A DNA stretch of 64,000 nt, from assembly GCA_947623745.1 (NCBI GenBank), contig CANQHN010000009.1, positions 1-64,000 on the forward strand, read 5' to 3'. The position numbers were made by a program, and so were the translations under genes. Shown piece after piece: positions 33,437 through 43,210 of the stretch. The notes below the pieces were generated by a model. The model saw nothing but the letters and a program-made list of their open reading frames with translations. It was not told the origin of the DNA and ran no database searches. Positions within the stretch are counted from its first letter, which is position 1. Each line of letters begins with the position of its first letter. This DNA comes from an uncultured Oscillospiraceae bacterium (lineage in GTDB: Bacteria; Bacillota; Clostridia; Oscillospirales; Oscillospiraceae).

Positions 33437-34045
33437 ATGAAGGTAAAGAAGAAAATCTGGATATGCGCAACATTATTAGCAGTATGCTATGTTGTTATAA
33501 ATGTTATAGAAATATGTTCATTTAGTACAAAAGGCCAAAAATGCAAAGCAGATGTTGCAATTATTCTTGGAGCATCAACATATGACGGAGATGTATCCCC
33601 AGTCTATCAGGAGAGAATCAATCATGGCATTACCCTATATAACGAAGGTTATGTTGAAAAATTGATAGTCACTGGTGGTATAACAAGCGGTAATAATAAA
33701 TCAGATGCCTATGCTGCTAAACAGTATGCCATTTTACAGGGCGTTCCTGAAGCAGATATATTGACAGAAGATATATCTACGACTACACAAGCGAATTTGG
33801 AAAATGCCAAAATAATAATGGACGAGAATGGATGTCGTTCAGCAATCATTGTAAGTGACCCATTGCATATGAAGCGTTCAATGCTATTGGCAAAAGATGC
33901 AGGAATTGATACCTATAGCTCACCGACGCCAACATCGAAATATATAAGTTTAAAAACACAGATCCCATTTCTCGCGAGAGAAACATTTTTCTATGTAGGA
34001 TATAAATGGTATAGGCTTATTAAATCAATATTTATGGGGCAATAG
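33437..34045 (+). CDS. YdcF/SanA-like (DUF218) protein
   Basis: 202 aa; ATG 33437 after TTGGAGGTTAGCA. One N-terminal membrane anchor (WICATLLAVCYVVINVIEIC), then the DUF218 domain: ADVAIILGASTYDGDVSPVY, QERINHGITLYNEGYVEKLI, VTGGITSGNNKSDAYAAKQY, the acidic ILTEDISTTTQANLENAKII, and IIVSDPLHMKRSMLLAKDAG. The family includes SanA/YdcF, linked to envelope integrity and vancomycin sensitivity in enterics, with no defined reaction. Clearly AT-rich relative to neighbours, a sign of recent acquisition. Confidence 0.85.
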   Translation: MKVKKKIWICATLLAVCYVVINVIEICSFSTKGQKCKADVAIILGASTYDGDVSPVYQERINHGITLYNEGYVEKLIVTGGITSGNNKSDAYAAKQYAILQGVPEADILTEDISTTTQANLENAKIIMDENGCRSAIIVSDPLHMKRSMLLAKDAGIDTYSSPTPTSKYISLKTQIPFLARETFFYVGYKWYRLIKSIFMGQ

Positions 34046-34063
34046 CACACTAATTTGGAAATA

Positions 34064-34097
34064 GAAAAGGTGGAGATATTCCCCACCCCTTTTTGTC
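34064..34097 (+). terminator. Terminator after the YdcF-like gene
   Basis: AAAAGGTGG / CCACCCCTTTTT stem with a bulge and a T5 tail. Confidence 0.55.
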
Positions 34098-34220
34098 AAA
34101 GAATACTATCAATCAATTGAAATGATAAATCCGAACACATTACCCGTTTGGAGAATGTAGTTCGGATTATCATTGCATAAACCGGGTGGCGAGCGCCTCC
34201 CCGGATGGGAATTCCGCAAT

Positions 34221-34373
34221 CATGCTAGAGCAGAAGGGGTCCATAAAAGTCAAGTAATGCGCTCCATCAATCATGCTAGAGCAGAAGGGGTCCATAAAAG
34301 TCAAGTAATGCGCTCCATCAATCATGCTAGAGCAGAAGGGGTCCATAAAAGTCAAGTAACGCGCTCCATCAAT
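34221..34373 (+). repeat. Three tandem 51-bp repeats
   Basis: Units start at 34221, 34272 and 34323; nearly identical (one T/C change in copy 3). The period is divisible by three and both strands are open: HARAEGVHKSQVMRSIN on plus, a hydrophobic unit on minus. Neither has a good start site. No spacers, so not a CRISPR. Confidence 0.85.
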
Positions 34374-34468
34374 CACGCCTTGGCTACGCTGGAAAAATAT
34401 CTCAAATCTTTACGGTAAAGGCGCAACTTTTAGCCCTATTTTCTCACGGTTGTTGAGGAGGTAGTTTT

Positions 34469-34732
34469 ATGAGAGAAATCTCCTATGCCGTAAAACAGGT
34501 CCAGGCAGAGGATGGAAAAATGCTTTCTTTAGCATATTCCATCTTGATAGACGATAGCCACAGTGGGCCGGAAAGCTACGGCGTGAGAATCGTAGAGCAA
34601 AATAGCGGCAGTCATACCGAGGCTACTGATCTAACCACTGATGCAGCGCAGATTGATGCCCTGATGGACAAGCTCTCCCGAAATACTGTCACACCCACCG
34701 GCCTAGCGGATATTCTAACCGACTGGCTTTAG
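34469..34732 (+). CDS. DUF6514-family protein
   Basis: 87 aa; ATG 34469 after GAGGAGGTAGTTTT. Compact domain: EDGKMLSLAYSILIDDSHSG, YGVRIVEQNSG, ATDLTTDAAQIDALMDKLSR and a VTPTGLADILTDWL end, matching the DUF6514 group of small Clostridia proteins with no known function. It sits 13 bp upstream of the Spo0A-like gene, so the two are one unit. Confidence 0.72.
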   Translation: MREISYAVKQVQAEDGKMLSLAYSILIDDSHSGPESYGVRIVEQNSGSHTEATDLTTDAAQIDALMDKLSRNTVTPTGLADILTDWL

Positions 34733-34745
34733 AAAGAGGTAAGAA

Positions 34746-35075
34746 ATGGAGACAGAGCAGCTATTAAGGCACCTTGGAGCAACCGGTAATCTGACAGGGT
34801 TTCACTACGCAATCTTCATGATTGAATTAGTAGCGCGGGACCCTTCTGCCGCAACGCTTGTCACCAAGTATCTCTACCCGAGAACCGCAAAGGAATTTCA
34901 CGTTTCCCCTGGTTCAGTTGAGCGCAGTTTACGGACGCTGATCCACACCAGTTGGAACCGTGGTAATTTGAGCTTTTGGGACGAAATAGCGGGAACACAC
35001 TTATCTCACTGGCCCACCAATGGAATGTTTCTGGACATGACCGCTTCATATCTGCGGCGTCAGCAGAAACCCTGA
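34746..35075 (+). CDS. Stand-alone Spo0A C-terminal DNA-binding domain protein
   Basis: 109 aa; AAAGAGGTAAGAA precedes ATG 34746. The whole length aligns with the effector domain of Spo0A: LGATGNLTGFHYAIFMIELV, LVTKYLYPRTAKEFHVSPGS (the recognition region with SPGSVERSLR), SWNRGN and PTNGMFLDM. The receiver domain is absent, so activity cannot be gated by phosphorylation. It could bind Spo0A boxes of the host or of the element. Carried by the mobile element next to DUF6514. Confidence 0.88.
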   Translation: METEQLLRHLGATGNLTGFHYAIFMIELVARDPSAATLVTKYLYPRTAKEFHVSPGSVERSLRTLIHTSWNRGNLSFWDEIAGTHLSHWPTNGMFLDMTASYLRRQQKP

Positions 35076-35090
35076 TTTTTGAGAGGCTCC

Positions 35091-35120
35091 AGCCCGGATA
35101 GACTATGCTCTATCCGGGCT
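35091..35120 (+). terminator. Hairpin after the Spo0A-like gene
   Basis: AGCCCGGATAG / CTATCCGGGCT, an 11-bp perfect stem with an 8-nt loop. No T tract follows, so efficiency is uncertain. Confidence 0.6.
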
Positions 35121-35134
35121 GGGCTGTTCCGGGG

Positions 35135-35163
35135 AAAATACGTCTCAAATTGAGACGCATTTC
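35135..35163. repeat. 29-bp palindrome, copy 8
   Basis: Right arm and centre intact; the left arm reads AAAATACGTCTCAA (two changes). Nothing coding is supported in 35164-35404. Confidence 0.85.
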
Positions 35164-35404
35164 GACATTCGCCCATCGGCGCAAGCCCACCGCCCCGGCG
35201 GGCCTGTGCGGGCTGGCGACAGTCCTTTTCTGCTTAACTGGCAGCAAAGATATGCACCTTGAAATCTGAATGACCGTCCAAACGAGGATATGCCTCCCGG
35301 AGAAGTGACGCATCCCGCGTGCCAAGGGAGCGCAATACACCGCTGGACAGACCAGGGGTAGGAACGGCTTTGGATAGAGCGGCAATTTATGAGAGATGGA
35401 GGTG

Positions 35405-35542
35405 TTGAAGATACCTGGTAATCAAATGTATGACCAAAACCGCCTGGACCGGGAAACTGTCGATCCGCACCATCGGAAAGCAATTTCCCGGCCTTGGATA
35501 TATCAAAAGCCGTATCCGCAGGAGGGTACGGCTTTTGCGTGA
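35405..35542 (+). CDS. Candidate 45-aa small protein upstream of the TnpW-like gene
   Basis: TTG 35405 (or ATG 35426) to TGA 35542; too short for the ORF track. The peptide (NQMYDQNRLDRETVDPHHRK, then PWIYQKPYPQEGTAFA) looks protein-like and keeps GC-rich third positions. GATGGAGGTG lies just upstream but is too close to the TTG, so the start is unsure. A hairpin AAAAGCCGTA / TACGGCTTTT lies in its 3' end. Could be a real small gene or a remnant of one. Confidence 0.4.
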   Translation: MKIPGNQMYDQNRLDRETVDPHHRKAISRPWIYQKPYPQEGTAFA

Positions 35543-35569
35543 AAAATCTGCAATGGAGAGGAGTTTGCA

Positions 35570-35740
35570 ATGGAGAAAAAAGTATCGGCCACATCATGCG
35601 ATCGTGACAGCAAGCAAAGGCAGGAACTTTGGGTTGATGGGCATAAGGTCGTGATACACTACGGCCAGCAGAAGAACCCTTCCGCGGTAAAGGCGATCAA
35701 GAATATGCTGCTCACTGGCATTAAAACCGCACAAGACTGA
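35570..35740 (+). CDS. TnpW-like small transposon protein
   Basis: 56 aa, absent from the ORF track because of size. ATG 35570 follows GGAGAGGAGTTTGCA. The sequence (RQELWVDGHKVVIHYGQQKN, then PSAVKAIKNMLL) resembles the TnpW family of short proteins with a VHF/VHY strand and a basic helix, typically encoded beside a large serine recombinase in clostridial mobilizable elements. Function unknown. It sits 106 bp before the recombinase. Confidence 0.6.
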   Translation: MEKKVSATSCDRDSKQRQELWVDGHKVVIHYGQQKNPSAVKAIKNMLLTGIKTAQD

Positions 35741-35846
35741 TTTTTTGCTGTTTCTGCCAGGATATGAGATAATAATGGTGTAGATTGTACCTTGAAAACA
35801 GAAAAAAGAGGTTATATACACCTTGTTTCCAGAAAGCGAGGAGTAT

Positions 35847-37490
35847 ATGTCAGAACAAGTTTCAACGCACCTCAAAAAACGTGTTTACTGCCTGTACCGT
35901 GTTTCGACAGTAGGTCAGGTAGAGAAAGATGACATACCCATGCAGAAGCAATGCTGTCGGGACTTCGCCCAGCAACAGGGATGGACTATCGCCAGGGAGT
36001 TCTCCGAAAAGGGCGTGTCCGGCTTCAAGCTGTCCGCCAAGGACCGAGATGCTATCCAGGAGATTCAGCGGGACGCGATTGACAAGAAGTTTGATATTCT
36101 CCTGGTATTCATGTTTGACCGTCTGGGCCGCCGGGACGATGAGACACCTTTTGTTGTTGAGTGGTTTGTCAAAAACGGCATTGAAGTCTGGAGCGTTATG
36201 GAGGGCCAGCAGAGGTTTGATACCCATGTTGATAAGCTGATGAACTACATCCGCTACTGGCAGGCATCCGGCGAGAGCATCAAGACCTCTGTTCGGACAA
36301 AGACCCGCATCGGCCAGTTGACCGAGGAGGGCCACTACACGGGCGGCGGCGTCCCCTACGGCTACCGCATAGAGAGCAAGGGCCGCACCAACAAGCGAAA
36401 CAAGGCCGTTTACGACCTTGTTGTGGAGCCGGACGAGGCGGAGGTCGTAAAGCTGATTTTCCAGAAGTATGTCTATGAAGGTTACGGGGCACAACGTCTA
36501 TGCCGCTACCTTGTAGAGCAGGGCATCAAGAACAAAAAAGGAAAGAACATCCCCACCACCAGCATCAACCGCATCATCAAAAACCGCATCTATACCGGCG
36601 TGATTTGTAACGGCGACAGCCAGTCGGAAGTGCTGCCAGACCTGCAAATCATTTCAGAGGAAAACTTTTTGAAAGCCCAGGAGATGATGGAAAAGCGAGT
36701 GACCCATCATAATGAAGTCCCGCTCAATACCAGGGGCCGGTCCCTTCTTGTAGGCAACGTCTTTTGCGGTCACTGTGGCGGCAGGTTGACGCTGACCACC
36801 AGCGGCCGCAAGCGTATGCGCAAGGACGGCACTATTCACCGGGAGACCCGCGCCAGGTATCAATGTCACTATAACGTGCGGCACCCCGGCGAGTGTGACA
36901 GTCAATCCGGGTATGGCGTGGATAAGCTGGACAAGCTGGTGGACCAAATCATTCGGATGCAGTTTGAGCGAATCAAAAACATCCCGCCGCAGGCGTTGAT
37001 TGAAAAACAGCAGGCCCAGGCGGTCGAAACCAAGAAAGCGGAATTGAGGCTTTTGAGCGACCAGCTCAAAACAAAGCAGAAAGAATATCAGGACTTGAGA
37101 GCAGAGACCATCCGGGTCATTCAGGGCACCAGCAAATTGAATCCCGACTTGCTGAACAGCCTCGTTGATGAAACGGGGACGCAGATTGGGCTTCTGCAAC
37201 AGCAGATACGAACAGCGGAAATAGAACTAAGCGGTCTTATAACCGATGCCGCACAGGCGCGGAAAGAGTACGCACAGCTAATCAGCTGGGCCAGCTTATA
37301 TGATAGCTGCTCCTTTGAGGCCAAGAAGATGATCGTGGCGCAGTTTGTAAAGGCTGTCCATGTACGGCGCGACTATGAAATCGACATAGAGTTTAATGTA
37401 TCCTTTGAGGAATTACAGAATTTGTACCTGGAGGGGGAGACGGAAGAAAGCAAAAAGCCTGGAACGGAGACGTTCCTGGCTTTTGTCTGA
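35847..37490 (+). CDS. Large serine recombinase (element integrase)
   Basis: 547 aa from ATG 35847 behind AGCGAGGAGTAT; the track's TTG is eight codons upstream. N-terminal resolvase catalytic domain with the nucleophile in YCLYRVSTVGQVEKDDIPMQ and FMFDRLGRRDDET; then the recombinase domain (GRSLLVGNVFCGHCGGRL), the zinc-ribbon Cys residues (FCGHC plus a distal CDSQ) and a long coiled coil (KAELRLLSDQLKTKQKEYQD) that controls excision. It catalyses site-specific integration and excision without host factors. Full length and apparently intact. The last gene of the element, 15 bp from a perfect inverted repeat. Confidence 0.93.
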   Translation: MSEQVSTHLKKRVYCLYRVSTVGQVEKDDIPMQKQCCRDFAQQQGWTIAREFSEKGVSGFKLSAKDRDAIQEIQRDAIDKKFDILLVFMFDRLGRRDDETPFVVEWFVKNGIEVWSVMEGQQRFDTHVDKLMNYIRYWQASGESIKTSVRTKTRIGQLTEEGHYTGGGVPYGYRIESKGRTNKRNKAVYDLVVEPDEAEVVKLIFQKYVYEGYGAQRLCRYLVEQGIKNKKGKNIPTTSINRIIKNRIYTGVICNGDSQSEVLPDLQIISEENFLKAQEMMEKRVTHHNEVPLNTRGRSLLVGNVFCGHCGGRLTLTTSGRKRMRKDGTIHRETRARYQCHYNVRHPGECDSQSGYGVDKLDKLVDQIIRMQFERIKNIPPQALIEKQQAQAVETKKAELRLLSDQLKTKQKEYQDLRAETIRVIQGTSKLNPDLLNSLVDETGTQIGLLQQQIRTAEIELSGLITDAAQARKEYAQLISWASLYDSCSFEAKKMIVAQFVKAVHVRRDYEIDIEFNVSFEELQNLYLEGETEESKKPGTETFLAFV

Positions 37491-37504
37491 TGGAGGGCTA
37501 AAAT

Positions 37505-37540
37505 ATGAGGTATACGAACCAAAATGTTCGTATACCTCAT
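37505..37540. other. Perfect 15-bp-arm inverted repeat, putative right attachment site (attR-like)
   Basis: ATGAGGTATACGAAC, CAAAAT, GTTCGTATACCTCAT. It holds the TGTTCGTATAC core (37525-37535) shared with the left end and stands 3 bp from the 3' CCA of tRNA-Ala. It could alternatively be the recombinase terminator, but it has no T tract. Boundary inferred. Confidence 0.6.
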
Positions 37541-37543
37541 AGG

Positions 37544-37620
37544 TGGTGGACCTGAAGGGACTCGAACCCTCGACCTCTCGGATGCGAACCGAACGCTCTC
37601 CCGGACTGAGCTACAGGCCC
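37544..37620 (-). tRNA. tRNA-Ala (CGC)
   Basis: Cloverleaf on the minus strand: acceptor GGGCCTG / CAGGTCC with the G3-U70 pair that identifies alanine tRNAs, D arm GCTC..GAGC, anticodon arm TTCGG-TTCGCAT-CCGAG (anticodon CGC), T arm GAGGG-TTCGAGT-CCCTT, A73 and an encoded CCA. Complete and apparently functional. The 75-aa plus ORF over it is an artefact. Confidence 0.93.
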
Positions 37621-37763
37621 GTATTTTGTTTTATCTTTGGAACAAAAAGCGAGTATTTGCAAGGGTTGACGAAAAGAGAAGATTGGAAAAAATGGAGTAG
37701 CGAACCGTGCGGGCAATCAAAAATTCTCGCCAAGAAACTTGGTGAAAATTTCAAAAAGAGTGA

Positions 37764-37799
37764 GATGTGAACCGAATACCAGCAAATGAGTTACAGGCC
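37764..37799 (-). pseudogene. tRNA-Ala 5'-half relic A
   Basis: Reads GGCCTGTAACTCA, then a diverged D loop, then TTCGGTTCACATC on the minus strand: the tRNA-Ala 5' end through the anticodon loop, and nothing beyond. Confidence 0.6.
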
Positions 37800-37812
37800 A
37801 AAAGCAAAGGGG

Positions 37813-37855
37813 GCTAGAACCGAACCGCTTGCGCTCCCAACTGCGCTACAGGCCC
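37813..37855 (-). pseudogene. tRNA-Ala 5'-half relic B
   Basis: GGGCCTGTAGCGCAGTTGGG and AGCGC (intact acceptor 5' strand and D arm), then GGTTCGGTTC and loss of similarity at the anticodon arm. The same break region as relic A. Confidence 0.65.
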
Positions 37856-37884
37856 AAATGCGTTTTTTCAAAGTCAGCTTGTTT

Positions 37885-37912
37885 ATTATAACAGGTTTTT
37901 CGGAAAAGTAAA
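37885..37912 (-). promoter_or_regulatory. Putative promoter of the tRNA-Ala locus
   Basis: On the minus strand: TTTACT, 16-bp spacer, TATAAT, upstream of relic B. It would transcribe both relics and then tRNA-Ala. Confidence 0.55.
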
Positions 37913-37953
37913 GGGCTCTTGAAAAAATTCCCGGAATCTTTTTCGCGGGGAGA

Positions 37954-37981
37954 GGGGGGCTGTCCGGCCGGACAGCCCCCC
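37954..37981 (-). terminator. GC-rich hairpin downstream of clpB
   Basis: GGGGGGCTGTCC / GGACAGCCCCCC, a 12-bp stem just 3' of the clpB stop. The T tract is weak. Confidence 0.6.
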
Positions 37982-37988
37982 TGTGCAG

Positions 37989-40583
<2,595 letters not shown>

Positions 40584-40625
40584 AGAACGAAACCTCCTTT
40601 TCCACGGTTTCAAAATTTAACGAAG

Positions 40626-40652
40626 TTAGCACTCTGCAATATCAAGTGCTAA
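40626..40652 (-). promoter_or_regulatory. CIRCE operator (HrcA) for clpB
   Basis: TTAGCACTC, N9, AAGTGCTAA: one mismatch from the CIRCE consensus. Confidence 0.9.
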
Positions 40653-40977
40653 AACAAGCATACATCATATCCCCCGGTTTTGCAAGAGGGATCTGCAAAA
40701 TTTTTTCAAAAAACGGGCGGGCCAGACGGCCCGCCCGCTCAGCTTGTCAAAGAAGCCTCGCAGAGTTCGCGCCCGCAGGCGCGAAGAATTTTAATTTATT
40801 TTTCCCGGCGGCGTGTACGTCGGGAAAAATACCTCTCGGCCCGCAAACGTGCGAGCGCAGCGAGTGCGCTGCAGCGGGCCGCAGCCCCTTGTCAAAAAAG
40901 GCCAACGGCCTTTTTTGACAGTCTCAGCGGGCGGGCCAGACGGCCCGCCCGTTTCGCTTTTCAGATTGCCGGTTTGA
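40653..40977. repeat. Repeat- and hairpin-rich intergenic region between clpB and hsp20
   Basis: GGGCGGGCCAGACGGCCCGC occurs twice (about 40718 and 40929). Between the copies are TTTTTCCCG...CGGGAAAAA and the long perfect palindrome TGTCAAAAAAGGCC-AAC-GGCCTTTTTTGACA. No gene is supported. The arrangement looks like a dispersed chromosomal repeat; the last hairpin could terminate hsp20. Confidence 0.65.
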
Positions 40978-41400
40978 TCACTGGATGGCGATCTTATGGC
41001 TCTGAGGCAGGACCTCCTGCCGCTTGGGCATGGACAGCTCCAGCACGCCGTCCTGGTAGGAGGCGGTGATGCCGTCCTCCTGGATGCCGTCCAGGCTGAA
41101 GGAGCGGCGGAAGGAGCCGCTGCGGCGCTCCCGGCAGAGATAGCTGCCGTCCTTCTGCTCATTGGTCTCCTCGTGGTTGGCGGAGATGGTGAGCACGCCG
41201 TCCTTCACGTCCAGGTCGATGTCCTCCTTGCGCATACCGGGCAGCTCGGCCTGGAGCAGGTAGTGGTCGCCCTCGTCCTTGATGTCGGTGCTGAAGGCGG
41301 GGGTGCGGCGGCCGGTCTCGCCGAACACGCTGCGCTCGAACTCGTCGAACAGGTCGATCAGGCTGGAGGAATTGCGGTTGGTATAAGGCATCATATACAT
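40978..41400 (-). CDS. Hsp20 small heat-shock protein
   Basis: 140 aa from the ATG at 41400 (AAAGGAGTTTTTACT upstream); the track adds 29 unsupported residues. The alpha-crystallin domain runs from FSTDIKDEGDHYLLQAELPG to the GVLELSMPKR signature, followed by a short tail. A holdase that binds unfolding proteins until ClpB/DnaK act. Its own CIRCE lies upstream, which places it in the HrcA regulon beside clpB. Confidence 0.93.
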   Translation of the reverse strand: MYMMPYTNRNSSSLIDLFDEFERSVFGETGRRTPAFSTDIKDEGDHYLLQAELPGMRKEDIDLDVKDGVLTISANHEETNEQKDGSYLCRERRSGSFRRSFSLDGIQEDGITASYQDGVLELSMPKRQEVLPQSHKIAIQ

Positions 41401-41529
41401 AGTAAAAACTCCTTTCGGGACCCTCGGGAGCGGCCCCGTGCCGCTCGGTCCAGGTCCATCTCGATTTGCCCTTAGTATAGTGCCCAATTATGAACAAAGC
41501 TTGCAAAGAATGTGTCCGAATTGTAAATA

Positions 41530-41556
41530 TTAGCACTTAAAAATAGAGAGTGCTAA
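41530..41556 (-). promoter_or_regulatory. CIRCE operator (HrcA) for hsp20
   Basis: TTAGCACTT, N9, GAGTGCTAA, one mismatch from consensus. Confidence 0.88.
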
Positions 41557-41574
41557 AAATAGGGCGGGGCAGAG

Positions 41575-41611
41575 GACAGAAAACGCCCCGGCGGCCGCGG
41601 CCGCCGGGGCG
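41575..41611 (-). terminator. Terminator of the amino-acid ABC operon
   Basis: A 13-bp GC stem (CGCCCCGGCGGCC / GGCCGCCGGGGCG) followed on the minus strand by a TTTT tract. Confidence 0.75.
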
Positions 41612-41626
41612 GATCGAATGAGTGGG

Positions 41627-42415
41627 TCAGGCGTTCTCCGCGTACCGGGACAGGAACTGCCTGGTGCGCTCCTGTGCGGGGTGCTCGATGACCCGCCGGG
41701 CCGGGCCCTGCTCCACGATGACCCCGGAGTCCATGAAGATGACCTGGTCGGCCACGTCCCGGGCGAAGGCCATCTCGTGGGTGACGATGATCATGGTGGT
41801 TTTCTGCTCCGCCAGGCCCCGAATGACCCGCAGCACCTCGCCGGTGAGCTCCGGGTCCAGGGCGGAGGTGGGCTCGTCAAAGCAGAGAATGTCCGGCTTG
41901 AGGGCCAGGGCCCGGGCGATGGCCACCCGCTGCTGCTGGCCGCCGGAGAGCTGGTGGGGGTAGTGGCTGGCCCGGTTGGCCAGGCCGATGTCGCTGAGCA
42001 GCTCCATGCCGTGGGCCTCGATCTGCTCGTAGATCTGCTTCTTGTTGGCCTTGAAGTCGGGCCGCTCCTTGGCCAGCAGCTTCACCGCCAGGGTCACGTT
42101 CTCCAGGGCGGTGTACTGGGGGAACAGATTGAAGGACTGGAACACCAGCCCGAAGTGCAGCCGCTTCTTGCGCACCTCGCTCTCCCGCTGGGTGGCGGGA
42201 TCGGCGGCGTCAAAAATCACGTTCCCCAGGACGGAGATGGTCCCCTTGTCGGGGGTCTCTAAAAAGTTCAGGCAGCGCAGGAGGGTGGTCTTGCCGCTGC
42301 CGGAGGAGCCGATGATGGCCAGGGCCTGCCCCTGTTCCAAGTCGAAGCTGATGTCCTCCAGCACCCGGGTGGGGCCGAAGTGCTTTTCGATGTTGTGTAC
42401 TTCCAGAATTGCCAT
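41627..42415 (-). CDS. Amino-acid ABC transporter, ATP-binding protein
   Basis: 262 aa. Walker A IGSSGSGKTTLLRCL, signature LSGGQQQRVAIARALA, Walker B ILCFDEPTSALDPEL and H-loop IIVTHEMAFARDVAD, all of the polar amino-acid uptake (GlnQ) type. It drives import with the permease 13 bp upstream and the binding protein further upstream. Confidence 0.95.
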   Translation of the reverse strand: MAILEVHNIEKHFGPTRVLEDISFDLEQGQALAIIGSSGSGKTTLLRCLNFLETPDKGTISVLGNVIFDAADPATQRESEVRKKRLHFGLVFQSFNLFPQYTALENVTLAVKLLAKERPDFKANKKQIYEQIEAHGMELLSDIGLANRASHYPHQLSGGQQQRVAIARALALKPDILCFDEPTSALDPELTGEVLRVIRGLAEQKTTMIIVTHEMAFARDVADQVIFMDSGVIVEQGPARRVIEHPAQERTRQFLSRYAENA

Positions 42416-42428
42416 GCCCTGCCCCTCC

Positions 42429-43181
42429 TTAGCGGAAATATTCCAGTTTCTTCTCCAGCCGGGCCAGCAGGATGGTGACCACGCCGCTGAACACCAGGTA
42501 GTACACCGCTGTGAAAAACAGCGGCCACACCAGTCCGGAGATGCCCCGGTTGCCCTTCATGAAGGACTCGCCCATCCAGATGACCTCCTGCAGGGCGATG
42601 ACCCGGGCCAGGGAGGTGTCCTTGACCAGGGTGATGACCTCGTTGGAGATGGGGGGCACGATGCGCTTGATCATCTGTAAAAGGGTGACCTTGAAGAAGA
42701 TCTGGCTCTTGGTCATGCCCAGCACCAGCCCGGCCTCCTGCTGGCCCACGGACACGCCCTGGATGCCGCCCCGGTAGATCTCGGAGAAGTAGCAGGCGTA
42801 GTTGAGGACGAAGGCGATGCACACCGCCAGCATCCGCCCCCTCTCCCCGGAGGGCCAGTTGAACAGCCGCTGCATCCCGGGGACATAGAACAGGATGATG
42901 ATCTGCAGCACCAGCGGCGTGCCCCGGACGACCCACACCAGCAGACGGCAGACAAAGCTGATGGGGCGGATCCCCAGTATCTTGTCCAGGATAGGGCCCT
43001 GATCCCCCCGGCGCAGGAACTTGAGGGGGCCAAACTGGTTCATGGACCCCAGGGCGATGAGCAGTCCTAAGGGCAGCGCCCCGATCAGGGTGATGCAGAA
43101 CAGCTCCAGGGTGCGCAGAAAGCCCTCGTTCAGGGCGCCCAGGACGGTCTGGGTAGTGGGGGAGGCGAAAAATTCCAGCAT
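42429..43181 (-). CDS. Amino-acid ABC transporter, permease
   Basis: 250 aa. HisM/GlnP-type membrane protein: about five helices (LFCITLIGALPLGLLIALGS; ICRLLVWVVRGTPLVLQIII; VCIAFVLNYACYFSEIYRGG) with the EAA-loop segment VGQQEAGLVLGMTKSQIF. It forms the channel, probably as a homodimer. Confidence 0.93.
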   Translation of the reverse strand: MLEFFASPTTQTVLGALNEGFLRTLELFCITLIGALPLGLLIALGSMNQFGPLKFLRRGDQGPILDKILGIRPISFVCRLLVWVVRGTPLVLQIIILFYVPGMQRLFNWPSGERGRMLAVCIAFVLNYACYFSEIYRGGIQGVSVGQQEAGLVLGMTKSQIFFKVTLLQMIKRIVPPISNEVITLVKDTSLARVIALQEVIWMGESFMKGNRGISGLVWPLFFTAVYYLVFSGVVTILLARLEKKLEYFR

Positions 43182-43210
43182 GGACGGGCATCCTCTCTTT
43201 GGTTGAAATC

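Noticed and set aside
34221-34373. Possible CRISPR array
   Set aside because: The repeats are directly adjacent with no spacers and there are no cas genes.
37505-37540. Rho-independent terminator of the recombinase
   Set aside because: The stem is perfect but AT-rich with no T tract, and it contains the repeated att-like core; an attachment site fits better, although a termination role is not excluded.
37543-37770. 75-aa ORF beginning MVDLKGLEPSTSRMRTERSP
   Set aside because: A well-known artefact peptide from translating the complement of a tRNA gene; tRNA-Ala lies here.
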